Shown here piece after piece: positions 22,784 through 34,996 of a stretch of DNA of 64,000 bases (positions are counted from its first letter, which is position 1; each line of letters starts with the position of its first letter). This stretch comes from Akebia trifoliata (taxonomy: Eukaryota > Streptophyta > Magnoliopsida > Ranunculales > Lardizabalaceae). The DNA lies in NCBI GenBank assembly GCA_017979445.1, contig CM030718.1, positions 29,569,021 through 29,633,020 on the forward strand. Reading direction: 5' to 3'. A program made the position numbers and the translations under genes. The notes below the pieces were generated by a model that was not told where the DNA came from, made no database searches, and was given only the letters and a program-made list of their open reading frames with translations.

Positions 22784-25700
22784 TATTTATTAAGTGTGGG
22801 TTTTTTACTTTCCAAATAGTTAGGTCAGTTATTACCCCACAACCACTCCTTACCTATCTGAGTTGTGAGGATGAGAGTGGCAGCAGCTGAATTAAAAAGG
22901 GCATTTTGGCACGTCAGTCTCTTCCCACGTGAGAGGTTGAAAATTGAGTTTGTGAACCCTACGGCCTACTCTAGTAAAGCAAACGCTTCCATACATATAA
23001 AGATAAAAGATGAAAAAGGTTATTTATAGGATGTCACACCACAAACTTCAACGTGGTCGCTCGCGTCTCCAAATTAGAATAACACTTAAATTGTCAATAT
23101 AGATTTATAGAGGAACTAAAAATAAATAAAAACATTCCCCAAGATGGACTTTGGCTTCGCAGTCAAATATATGTATAAGTATTACTTAAATTATGCGTCG
23201 TTTTCTCCAAGAAGTTTATATATATATATATATACATAAAATAGAATAATCTCGTTCAGAACAAGAATAGTCAAGCATAGATCATCCACCCCTTTTATTA
23301 ATTGCATGTAAAGGAACGGAGACCTAACTGATAGTTAACATTTCACATTCATTTATAAATATAACCAAGTGATACAGACAAGAAGATTATATATATAGAA
23401 TAATGCTGAAGTGATTTTAAGATTGTACCTCATATCACACTTTCCTACAATTGAAATGTGTATGAGTGAAAAAAAAGCATTTATGGTCCAGAATGGTGTT
23501 CCATTCCTATAACAATACAAAGTGTCTATATTACAAGTTTTAATTGGAGATTAAACACATCGGGATGTTATATATGTAGAAAATGATTTGGTTTGATGTC
23601 TTTTAAACTCCAACCAAAACATGTCATCTAAACATCATTTTCTATTTTATATGAACATGACAACTTACTTAATCTAGTACTTAAATTTGAATACAATTGG
23701 CGATCCTTGCAAGAATTTTATTAGGCAATTATTTAAACAAGAGTCCATTTTAAACACATGGCGGCTGTATGTTAGAAGAGTACTAATCCACTTGGTCAAT
23801 AATGTTTATGGGGAGGGGTATGGTTTCTTAACAAGTTTGATAAAATTTAAAAGATTAGCATTGTACAGGTAAAGTTATACGGAAACTACATCTCTCTTTG
23901 AGACAATTGCTACACGGGGGTGGAGAATTTCATCCATTTGTGCCAAATAACTAAGAACAAGAGAAAAGCGGTATCTTAGATTAACTGTGAATTTGATATG
24001 ATCTTTCACAAAAAAGTATCCAATATAGTATGTTGGGAGACTTTCATCCATACCTGCAATCGATGACGCAAATCTCAAAAATAGAACCATGGATATCTAG
24101 GATAAAAAAACATATCAATAACTAATGGAAATCGTAAGTCGAATGAATGGTATAAGGGGAAATTTTCTAGGTCCGGGTGAATATGACCAAATTAATCATT
24201 AAGCTTTTTGCAAGTACCACAATTGTACCAAACATTATGGAGAATGAATGATATCAAACACATATTATTAGTGATCTCAAGGTGCTAAGAATCATCATTG
24301 ACTATATTGAGTTATGTCTTTTATTCCTTATTGGTGACTTCGGACTATGTTGCGGGTAGGCACTGGGTTGAGCTCCTCAATGAGCTTGTGAGGGTGCAGG
24401 GAGTAACACTCCTGAGCCAAAGTATAAGATAGTTTTTTATAAGAGAGAGGAGGTAGAGGAAGATTGTAATTTTGTTCTTCGATTGGTTAATATGGTAAAA
24501 TTGTCATTTTCACTCGTGAATGTAGGTCAATTCCAACTGAATCACGTATATCTTGTGTGATTATTTTATATGTTCTTGTTGATTTTATAGTTCAATTTGT
24601 AATTTTGATTTAACAGTCTAACATTGAGTGAACACTATCTTCAAAATGTATTTAAAATGAGAAATACAATTTTATATTTTTGTCATTTTATCAAGTAGCA
24701 CAATCATTGACTAGGAGTGTATGAATGCTAATTTGAAATGTATTTAAGATGATAAAAATATAGGGGACTTTCTCTTTCAGCAAAGATGAATGTCAAGGGT
24801 ACATATCGGGCATGTTCTTGTTTAAAAGACAAAAAAAAAAAAAAAAAAAAAAAATTAGAGAAGAAAAATAGAAGAAGAATGAGAAGAGAAGAAGAAAAGG
24901 AAGAAGAGAGAAAAAGGAAAAAGAAAAAAGAAAAGAAGAAATACCTAATTTGAACTTCCTTTGAATCTGACGGAACTTCGACAATTGAACCTGAGAGTCT
25001 CAGGTTCGTTCCTCTCTCTCTCTCTCTCCTGGATCTCTAACAGATGAAATCAAAGATCCCGTTTTAATGTTTCGATACAGCTCTTAATTGTTTCATGTCC
25101 ATATGCTGAAAAGCCGAAATATTTCGACCGAAACACACTGAAACGAAACGAAAATTTGAACCATGGATAAAACTACTATTAGTGATTGAAAATGGCTGAA
25201 AGACCATCTTTATTGTCACCCATTGTTTTTAAAAATAGATGGAAATAATAGACTATACTCAAACCAAGGTTTAGGTTGAAGAAAGGAGAACTCTAATCTT
25301 TCCAAACAGATGAAGGTTACGAAATTTGTTCTCAAATTGAACTCTTGAAGAGTTGGGATCCATCTGATTTTTTCTGGTTTACTTCCTCATCCGCAATACT
25401 TATTAATGGATGTCAGATTAAATTCGACAATTGGCTTGTATTGTTCAAGAAAACATATATGGAAACTTTGGAATTCATTGCTTCCGACGCTTTGACCTTT
25501 CTTGATATGCAATAAATCACCGACATAGTTAAATGATTTGCCCTAAAAATATTGTACAGAAAAATTTGCTATTGCGTTCATTTACTTTTACTCATCACTC
25601 ATTCATATTCAATTATAATGCATACTAACTTGATCATATCACTTGCAAAAATAGTGCCACTCTCATGGAAATTATGTCATGTAAAATATGAACATCATCG

Positions 25701-27940
25701 TAAGGGATTTGGCGAAGGATAGTTAGGAATTGTCTAATAATAAAAGATAAGGGTAAATGAAGGTCTCTTCATTTGTACGATCATCTGGGTTTAGTGTTTG
25801 GCTGTTATGGGGACAATGTATATTGCCTAATACACTGCAAAAAAAAAAAAAAAAAAAAAATGTGACTCACTTACCATGATGGAAATAGAGGAAAATAAGA
25901 TTTGGGTAAAAAAAAATAAAATAATAAGGGTTCCTTAATTGAAAAAATCACTAGAAAAGATTCCTAGAAAAAGAAGTTTTGCTGAAAAAAATCATGCAAT
26001 AGATTAAAAAAGAAAAAAAGGGCAAGCAAACAATGAAGAAATGTAAAGTTTGAAAATCAAATGTAGTATCTTATAAATACACGTGCATTCGAGAAGGAAT
26101 TTGAAAAAGTTAAGTTGAGAAATTTTTTCCATGAGTATGGGTAAGTTTATATGCCCACATTAGAGGAAAATGAACCGTTGAGAATAGATTGATAGAATGC
26201 GTGTTGGCATTTAATACACTATTTTTTTAGCAGCCAAATATGCACAAAAGAAGAAATATTGGGATTAAAGAGCATGAAAAGTACTATGTATTAGATGTAT
26301 TGACAACTAAGAGACTGTTCCTAGGTAATAATAGAATGATGAAAAATGTCTCATTGGGAAGACACAAAGGTTAAAGCTAGAAAGACACATGCATAAAAAT
26401 TATTGGGATACGATGAGAAGCAAGCCATCCTGAGATGGGATAATTGATTAGTACCTAAGGATAATAATCTAATCCACCATACAATAGGACAATCTTGATA
26501 ATTATCCTCAACATATCAGAAGAGATCTTGATGATCATCTTCGGGGGGACAAGGGGGCTCAAAGGAATTCTCGAGTGACAATAAGTGAAGTTTGGAGGGA
26601 AGCGAATCCTCTGTAGTGCAATTTCCTTGTAGTCCTTTGGAACGTGATTCAACAATTGGAAGAGTGCCACATCCATGAGATACTAAAATCTCACAGTTTG
26701 AAATTGGGAGTTCATTGACCGTCATTTTAAAAGTTCTGGATCTAACCAAAAAAATATTTTTATTTTTTAAAATCAAATCTTGGCCATAAACACTACAGGA
26801 TTGAGTTGTTATTTTTTCCCAACACAAATCACTCTCTAGTGTGTTGCAGAGGACAACAAGGAAGTTGTGCTATAGAGGATCCATTCCTAGTTTGGAGAGC
26901 TACATTGATACTAGAGAGTCATATGAGTGTAAAAAATGAAAACGATTTTAATGAAAATCAAGGGAAAGAAGGAAATAAATCATTATTGAGTTCAACAAGG
27001 AAACAAATTAGAGAAACATGAAAAGAATTTCAAAAGTCAAGAGAAGAGAAGAAAAAAGAAGAATTTTATTTATAAATAAAGGTAATTTTATTTATTTTTA
27101 ATTGATCAATTCTAATAAATAATTTCTCTACAAATTTAATTTAGATATGAGAGTTACTTTGCCAGGGTTAAATAATGATGAGGATTTTTGTAAGCTTGGA
27201 TTGATAATATCAAGATGGAGGTACGAATTTTTCTATAACAACAAGAAGATCAATAATAATGTCATCATAGAGGAGAGGAGACTTTTCCAATAAATAATCG
27301 GAAAAATCAAGGATTACCCTAATTTTAAGTGTGGGAGTAGTGGCTTTGGCTAAAACAGCTAACAAGCCGGGTGAGGCTATCAAGGAATTTATGTCAAATG
27401 GATTTTCTTTTGTTTCATTTACAACGCAAAGATAAAGTTGGAGGGGTATTTAATATACGTCAGAGTTGCAGCAGCAACAGAAGCATAAGGGGGGAAGGAC
27501 GATGATAGCAGTGGTGAGACAGACAATGGACGGTGGAGATGGAATGACGTGCTGTCTTGAACGTGTGGCATGGATCGTTTCACTTTCAATGTAAAGAGAC
27601 AGCTGTAATTAATTAACTAGAGAGTTGTGATTAATATGTAATAATTATTAATACTATTAAATTAAATAATTAGTTAAGAAACTTAATAACAAGAATGTGA
27701 TAGTGAGAGAGGGAAGCTTGATGGCTGATGATGATACCTAATTTGTATTTCCAACTCCGCCCCCCCCCAACCAAAAACGTCAAACACACAACGACGAACG
27801 GACACACAGAAAGACGCACAGAAACAACGCAAACAGAAGAAGATAGATCTCCCCTCTTCACCTCTCATCAACACCATCCCATCCTTCTCCCTCCCATCTC
27901 TTCTCTATTTTCAGTCCACATACCACCCCCCACCCCCCAT
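22784..27940. other. Gene-free stretch upstream of the SCARECROW-type gene
   Basis: No supported gene. It holds an (AT)n at 23217-23235, a 24-base poly-A with A/G-rich sequence (24831-24950), a (CT)n at 25012-25027 and poly-A at 25838-25860. Near 25050-25170 there is a diverged TTTCGATAC/GAAACGAAA patch reminiscent of the MITE at 7146. The last 1-2 kb may hold regulatory sequence of the downstream gene, but I see no specific site. Confidence 0.4.
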
Positions 27941-27956
27941 AATAAATATAAAAAAA
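27941..27956 (+). promoter_or_regulatory. Possible TATA box of the SCARECROW-type gene
   Basis: AATAAATATAAAAAAA lies about 340 bases before the chosen start codon in otherwise C-rich sequence. The position fits a transcript with a long 5' leader. This is inferred only from composition and position. Confidence 0.3.
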
Positions 27957-28049
27957 TACTCTCTACTTTGCAATTAGGAAAAGGGCTACGAAAGTGAGGC
28001 CAAATAAACAAACACTTTGGGCTCCCAACTCGCAAGTGTGTGTGTTGGG

Positions 28050-28051
<2 letters not shown>

Positions 28052-28084
<33 letters not shown>
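28052..28084 (+). repeat. (GA)n repeat in the 5' leader
   Basis: About 16 GA dinucleotides in the presumed 5'UTR of the SCARECROW-type gene. GA repeats in plants are known binding sites for BPC/GAGA-binding factors; whether this one is used is unknown. It is also what makes the upstream in-frame extension of the coding frame look like RERERE. Confidence 0.9.
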
Positions 28085-28087
<3 letters not shown>

Positions 28088-28098
28088 TCCGACCCCCC

Positions 28099-28155
28099 AT
28101 GTTACAAATTCCAATCCCCTCACCGTTATCTGTTTGGATGCCATCGGCTCAATAA
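28099..28155 (+). other. Upstream ORF, 18 codons
   Basis: ATG at 28099 opens an 18-residue frame ([10 protein letters not shown] start) ending TAA at 28153. A second upstream frame runs from 28159 to 28191. Both lie before the main start at 28299, if the leader is transcribed from about 27980. They may dampen translation. Confidence 0.4.
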
Positions 28156-28298
28156 CCCATGTTCATTTTCTCTCCTCTTACAATTACATAATAACAACAT
28201 CAACTCACTCTTATGTAGATGTAGAACACCATCTACACAATCACCACCACCACCACCAACAACATCAACAAGAAGAAGAAAAAAGTTTATCTCCTTTC

Positions 28299-30989
28299 AT
28301 GGCTGCTTGTATTATGATAGGTAGCAATGGAAATGGTAGCAACAATACTAGTAGTAGCAGCGGTCGATTGGGTAGCACCGCCTCCAACAGCGAAGACAGA
28401 ATCTTCCCTCCAATACCATCAGTAGCCCAACAACAACAACAACAACAAGAACTCCAAAACGATGGAAAGATGATAGCGAGGAAGAGAAATTGTTCTGAGA
28501 TGGACCACCTCTCAAGTGAAGAGGACCATCACAGGCTTTCTCGGCGCCCCACCACTGACATCACCCGCTCTTCCTTGGCTGCTTTCCCAGTTTCTAATCT
28601 TGTTTTTACAGACAACAATCACCCTAGTCCTTACCATCATCACCACCATTCTCACCCTCTCCCTAATAACAACAACAACAACTCTTCTAATCCTTCTCTC
28701 TCTATCACCAACCACTCCACTATCTTACTACCTTCTCAGACGAATTCAACTCTCGCGTCATCATCAGCTGGTGCTGCTTCGGCCTTTTCTTATCTGGACT
28801 CTCATGCACCTTTACCACCACATCCACCAGCTGTGTCTGTATGTGGTTTCTCTGGTCTACCCTTGTTCACATCTTCAGAAAGAGATCGAAACGTTGGCAC
28901 CACTACAACCTCCAATACATCTATTTCTGAAGGGCTCCTTCCTATTCTACCTAGCTCTTCTCCTCTCATGATGGATGATACAAATACAACAACCACAACA
29001 ACAACTACTACAACAACAACAACGGCGTGGATAGATGGCATCATCAAAGACCTCATTCCAAGCTACACCAACGTCTCCATACTTCAACTTATCCAAAAAG
29101 TAAGGGAGGTTATCTACCCTTGCAACCCCAACCTCGCTGCCCTACTTGAGTACAGACTACGTTCCTTGACCGAACCAGCTGTAGTTGATCATCATCAGAT
29201 GGACAGAAGGAGACAGGAGGTTGTGGTGCAAGGGTCTTCTTCTTCTGGTCTTGGGCTCTATCTAGATCCTTTATCAGGCTTTGAAAACGCTTATTCCCTT
29301 CAAAACCCTTCTTCTTCTTCTCATCATCACCATCAGTACATGAACTGGGGTGTTACAAACCCACAATCTCACGATGGAAATCAAAACATCCATCTTCACC
29401 CACAACAACATCAGCATCCAAACTTTTCTGTTGCACCAGTTTTATCCCTTCCACATCAGCATCAGCATCCGCAACAACCTCCTCAGCATCAACAGCAACA
29501 GCAACAGCAACACAACTCTCCTCAGGCAGTAGTGGCACAGGCACCTGCAACAACATCAAATGCTGTAGTGGCAACAACACCAACAGCACATACAACTATG
29601 ATCAGAGATAAGAAAGAGGAAATTCGACAACAGAAGAGAGACGAAGAAGGTCTCCACCTCCTCACCTTACTCCTTCAATGCGCGGAGGCCATCGCAGCCA
29701 ATAACTTTGAGGATGCCAAAGATATGCTTCTTGAGATCTCTGAGTTGTCCACACCCTTTGGCACGTCTGCACAGCGTGTGGCTTCCTATTTCTCTGAAGC
29801 AATGTCAGCTCGACTAGTGAGTTCTTGCTTGGGCTTAAACTCGCCTCTACCAAATGCCCCACATCACAGTCAAAAGTTAGCTTCAGCCTTCCAAGTCTTC
29901 AATGGCATCAGTCCATTTGTGAAATTCTCGCACTTCACCGCTAACCAAGCAATACAGGAAGCCTTTGAGAGGGAAGAGAGAGTTCATATCATCGATCTCG
30001 ACATAATGCAAGGACTCCAATGGCCTGGACTATTCCACATATTGGCTTCAAGGCCAGGTGGACCACCTTTCGTTAGGCTCACTGGATTGGGAACTTCCAT
30101 GGAAGCCTTAGAGGCAACGGGGAAGAGATTGTCTGATTTCGCAGACACACTAGGGCTTCCCTTTGAATTCTTTCCAGTGGCGGAGAAAGTAGGAAATTTG
30201 GATATAGAGAGATTAAATGTGAGTAAGAGGGAAGCCGTAGCTGTGCACTGGTTGCATCACTCTCTCTATGACGTTACCGGATCCGATACCAATACAATAT
30301 GGCTCTTGCAAAGGTAGCTTCGTTTCTTTACAAAAGAAAACACAAATAAAATCTGATTTTTTTTTTCTTCTTCTTCTCTTTTGTTTTACTTTAATGTTAC
30401 AAGAAGAAAAGCAAGTAACCGGTCTCGAAGATGTTTTGGATAGATGGATTGATTGATTGATGTTTCATTTAGCAACAACAAGTACGTGTTTTTTTTTCTT
30501 CTTCTTTCTTGTTGTTGTTTTAAGTAATAATGTGTCTGTGTGTGCAGGTTGGGGCCAAAGGTAGTGACGATGGTGGAGCAGGAGCTGAGTCACGCAGGAT
30601 CCTTCTTGGGAAGGTTCGTGGAGGCAATACATTACTACTCAGCAATGTTCGACTCGTTGGGAGCGAGTTACGGAGAGGAAAGCGAGGAGAGACATGTGGT
30701 GGAGCAGCAATTACTGTCAAGGGAGATAAGGAATGTGTTAGCAGTGGGAGGACCTGGGAGGAGTGGTGAGGCTAAGTTGGGGAACTGGAGAGAGAAACTG
30801 AAGGAATCAGGGTTCAGAGGGATATCTTTAGGGGGTAATGCAGCCACACAGGCTAATCTTTTGTTGGGTATGTTCCCTTGCGATGGCTACACACTTGTTG
30901 AGGACAATGCTACTCTCAAACTCGGATGGAAAGACCTTTGTTTGCTCACGGCTTCTGCTTGGAGACCCATCCACACCACCTACAGGTAG
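28299..30989 (+). CDS. SCR: SCARECROW-type GRAS transcription regulator
   Basis: Exons 28299-30313 and 30548-30989 (intron 30314-30547, GT-AG, splitting an Arg codon) give 818 residues. The start at 28299 is the first in-frame ATG; the frame is open further upstream but without ATG. The N-terminal half is low-complexity (runs of Q, H, N, S, T) with the SCR signatures [11 protein letters not shown] (about 179) and [17 protein letters not shown] (about 270). The GRAS domain runs from about 447 to the end: [13 protein letters not shown] (first leucine-rich region), [16 protein letters not shown] (about 561), RFVEAIHYY and the C-terminal SAW motif (LTASAW). SCR acts in the nucleus with SHORT-ROOT in root and shoot endodermis and stem-cell-niche patterning. 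Arabidopsis SCR is 653 residues; the excess here is in the repeats. The C-terminus is slightly extended (RPIHTTYR). Orthology versus SCR paralogue cannot be settled here. Confidence 0.96.
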
Positions 30990-33900
30990 CCCAGCCAACC
31001 AACCAACCAACCAACCAACGTAAAAAGATGTATACTTGTTCTTCCTTGAGTTGAAGGAGGGAGGAGAGGTAGAGCTAGAGCTAGAGCTAGGGTATTGAAG
31101 AGTATTCGGACTTTGTTGTTTTATTACTTCCATTTCATCAAGCGTAATTTCTGTTTTTTTCTTAACTGTTGATTAAGGTCCAAATTAGCAACTATGATGC
31201 TAATATTATGATATGTAATGCTCCATCATGTTTGGAAACACAAGTTTGAATCGACACGCATCTCGAGGAGTTAAAGTCCAATGTTAACTTTACTCAGAAG
31301 TTCTTGTTTTTTTTTTTTTTTTGTGTGTGTTTGTGGGTGGGTCTGGTTCTGGTTCAGCTGCTGGCCTGGCATGTGATTTCTTCCAAGGAAAAATATTCAG
31401 CTCAAATCTATTTCATCTCTCTGATAAATTATATCAGAGTGCCTGCAAAGGTGTATGCCTTTTAAACCTTTTGATTCCTGTTTGCTTTCTCAATGTGAGT
31501 CCTTTGGAAGATTTGGATTTGAGCCATTTTGGAGAAAGAGAGAGATAGCGACAAAAGCACCTTGGGAAAAGCGTGATAGATTTTGATTATACAAGAGATT
31601 ATTTTTCTACTGACATGAGGGGGAGAGATGGAAGTTGAGGGTAAAAGTCACGAGCGAGCGAGATCTGCCTGTGTTTTGATTTAAATTTTGGTCCCCCTCA
31701 CCCCAGTCTTCCAAGTACCCCTAAAAACCGTGATAAAGTTGTGCTTTTTCATCCTTTTAGGACCAAACACAGTGAGGAGGGAGTGCTGGGTCAGGGGCAA
31801 GTAATGCTTGCCTCTTTACCAATCCCAACACTAAGGCCCATTTATACACGCATTACTTTGCCATCCATGCAGTGCTCTTTGTGCTCTTAATTTCATTTTT
31901 ATTTTTTATGTTTGTTTGTGGATATGTATAGAAATTAAATCATTTTGTTTTGATCATTCTCTTCCCCAACCAACCAATGGCTTGAGCCAAGGTCTTGGGC
32001 GGGCCCAATTGTGATTGCTATTTAGAACTCTACCGTAAAGTTTGAGGGCCTTTCTATCTCTCTGAACTTGAAATTTTTTCTATCCACTATTATGCTTTCC
32101 TTGGATGTCCATTAGACGCTCTAGGTTTGTAATAATTGAAGAAAAGTGGGGCTCGACGTACACCACCACCAAGGGTTTGCGTCATCGTAAAGGGGGGGTG
32201 CTTCAATAATCATCACAAAGCTGTCCATTAGGGTGTGGGCTTATTGTGTCAAGTAATACAATTTCCCAATAGGCCTGCTTTTGGCCTCATTCTCAACTTG
32301 AGGAACATTGTACTATAGATCAATGTAGAGTAGCTCCACTTCTAGAATCTACTATTATTTGTATTAACATTAAAATTCCCTATGTTAAGTGTGTTAGTCA
32401 ATACATTATAACGTAGGATGTGTTTGGGCTTGGACTTCAAGAGCTTAAAGGAGACCTTTCTCTCTCTGGGCCTTGCCCGAGCATGTATTCTTTTGGAGAA
32501 TGTCACCTAGGTTTTTTCTTATTGACATAGGAAACCACATTGTTTCCCGTTTTCATTTTTGCTAGATATCTTTAAGGTTGTATAAAGTCAAAAGAATATT
32601 GTATTTGGATTTTGATCTAATCCATAGACACACTCTTGAACCATGTAAATCCTTGTGTTCTGTGTGCTATTTTATTCTCTGATGTATCGTTTTGATAGGA
32701 AATCCACATTTTGTAAGATTTTCGATCAATGCTTTTTCTCAACGGGCATAAACAATTGAGGATGTGGCTCGTTCTCTTAATCTCCATTCTTCCCATGGTA
32801 GAAAGACTGAAGAATCACATTGATCATAGTTCCGGCCTAGTTTAAATGCTTGGGGAGGCAGAGAGGGTACCTTCGGATATCTGCACAATTGCCCTCTTTC
32901 TTTGTGGCTTAGACTTCGATCTACATGGTGCATGTATAAACATAATTTAGTGCCAAAGGAAAGTCGTGCGATTATCCTAGAATTGTGTAGTCTAGCCTAG
33001 AAAGGGTGGATGAATGCAATCCCAAAAAATAGCCTCAATACACTAAAAAGAGCATGGGGAAGCTTGGTAATCTTGAGAACTAGCCAATTAAGAAAATAAT
33101 ATAGAAATTCTAGGGATTAATATCTATCTCATTAAGTTAGAAAGAAATTTTTGATAGAGTCCAAAAAAGAAATGGAAATCTTGCTAAAGAGGCTTGAATG
33201 AAAAGAAATTCAAAATAAAAGGGAAACTCTATAAGTATACATAGGCATAGGAGTTTCTTTGACAAGTATTACACTGATGCTTGTAGATTTAATTTGGTGG
33301 TGCAACATCACACTTAACTACTTCAATGGTCCTAAGCTGATCAAATCCTTAACGTGTTGTCTTTCCCCGACAGTGGTAATGTTATGAAAAATGACAATAT
33401 AATGATTTAAATGAACAAATACTTTTAATTGAGATCTTTTGGTGAGGATGAAATGTTGGATGGACTGATTTTTGTGAGGTTAGTTTACATGGAATGAGAT
33501 TGTTTATGTCCATGGGTGATGATGAGATCCTTTTTCAAAATTTCTACGAGAAACCAAGGTTACAATCTCCCAATATCTCACCTTCTCCCATGAAAACATC
33601 GAAACAAATTAGTCATTAAAATCTTAAGTTGAATTTGTACGATTGATTTTCAAAGTTTTTCTCCAAGAACATGATCCCATGGCATGGGTTAATCTGATAG
33701 GGCCCAAGACTTAAGATGTTGATCTCCACATGTGTGCTTAGACAATATGGCCTATATGCAATACTACAGACAGGTAAGAAGCAATCAGTGATGACCACCA
33801 TGGTTTCAAATCTCGTCCGAGACTGAGATTACTCGCCCCAGTCAGTTGGTTCTAGTCCATGAACAAGACAAATAGACATTGCATCTCAACTATGCTGTAT

Positions 33901-34996
33901 CTCGCAAGTAAATGAGATGACTCGGACTTGATTTTGAAAATATCATCCAAGTTAGTAAAACTTAGCCGATTTGGTAAAACTCAATCAGAGTCAATTGGAA
34001 ATTTCTATATTATACTTAAAATTATTATTATTATTATTTTTGGTATTTTACATTTATATTATCGAAATGACCAAACATCTTAGCTTATTATATATATAAA
34101 AAAAAATTAAAATTATTTTCATAAAAAAATATATTTGAATAAGTAATTGCAAATCAACGTAAATGATTTATCTCGTACGAGACGAGTTGACTCGTCCGAT
34201 ACAACTCGGTCTCTTCCATGAACGAGACCAGACGTCAAACCAAGTTTTAAGACCATGATGAACAACCCAATCCCTCCGCCAGAACTCCAAAATTCTGTCC
34301 ATTCGTTGCTGTCTTTTTCTGCGTGTACCCTCGGATCTTCTGAAAGGTATTCCTTCCACCATCTATTATTGCTATTAAATACTTATATATATATTATTAG
34401 TTTTCTTCGAAAGAAATTTAGCTTTCTAAGATAAAGATTTGAGTAAATATGCTGTTTTAAGATTTATATTTAAAGACAGACAGACAGACAGCTTCTTCGC
34501 TTAATTTCGATCAGAAGAAACGGTGTTTCTTTACTAAAATCATCATCTTTTATATATTTAGTTGTGTGTGTTTCTTTGAAGAAATCTGTTTTTGATTTCG
34601 TCATTCTAGAGCTATTATATATAACTCTATCTTCTGTCAACTCACGAGTCTTTCAGATATTTTCTTACAAATTATAATAATACAAGGGAAGGGAATTCTG
34701 AATTTCTGATTACTTTACATAGTAGTAAGATGAGATTGGGATGAGGACTTTCATATAGATTTGACTTATATATAGAAATAAGTATTGTATATTCATTAGG
34801 AGATCCAGTGTCTCTAATTGGCCTCAAAACAATCATCATCTTCTTCTTCACCTTTTCGAGCTTTTAATTAATTCTCCTTCTCATTGGCTCTGACATATAT
34901 AAATTCAACAGCAGATATTGAAAAGGGCTTTTGTAATCCTTTTTTACTTCTGAATTTGGGATTTATGTTGCAACAGTTTGATCTGTACAAAGGGAC
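30990..34996. other. Intergenic stretch between SCR and the TLC gene
   Basis: The first few hundred bases are the presumed 3'UTR of the GRAS gene. From about 33798 to 34258 there is an old inverted-end repeat: the left CATGGTTTCAAATCTCG and the right end complement CATGGTCTTAAAACTTG enclose CGAGTC/GACTCG words. It looks like a MITE, but its target duplication is uncertain. About 34380-34990 is probably promoter and 5' leader of the next gene. No other gene was recognised. Confidence 0.4.

Noticed and set aside
26516..26827. 103-codon minus-strand frame
   Set aside because: I looked for a kinase, NBS or LRR likeness and found none. It is probably chance in gene-free DNA.
28017..28298. Upstream in-frame extension of the SCR reading frame
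   Set aside because: It has no ATG before 28299, and its translation is driven by the (GA)n repeat (RERERE). It is treated as 5' leader.
33440..33540. Fourth copy of the TA-targeting fold-back element
   Set aside because: Only short words (CTGATTTTTGTGAGG) match, with no inverted partner and no TA tract beside it.
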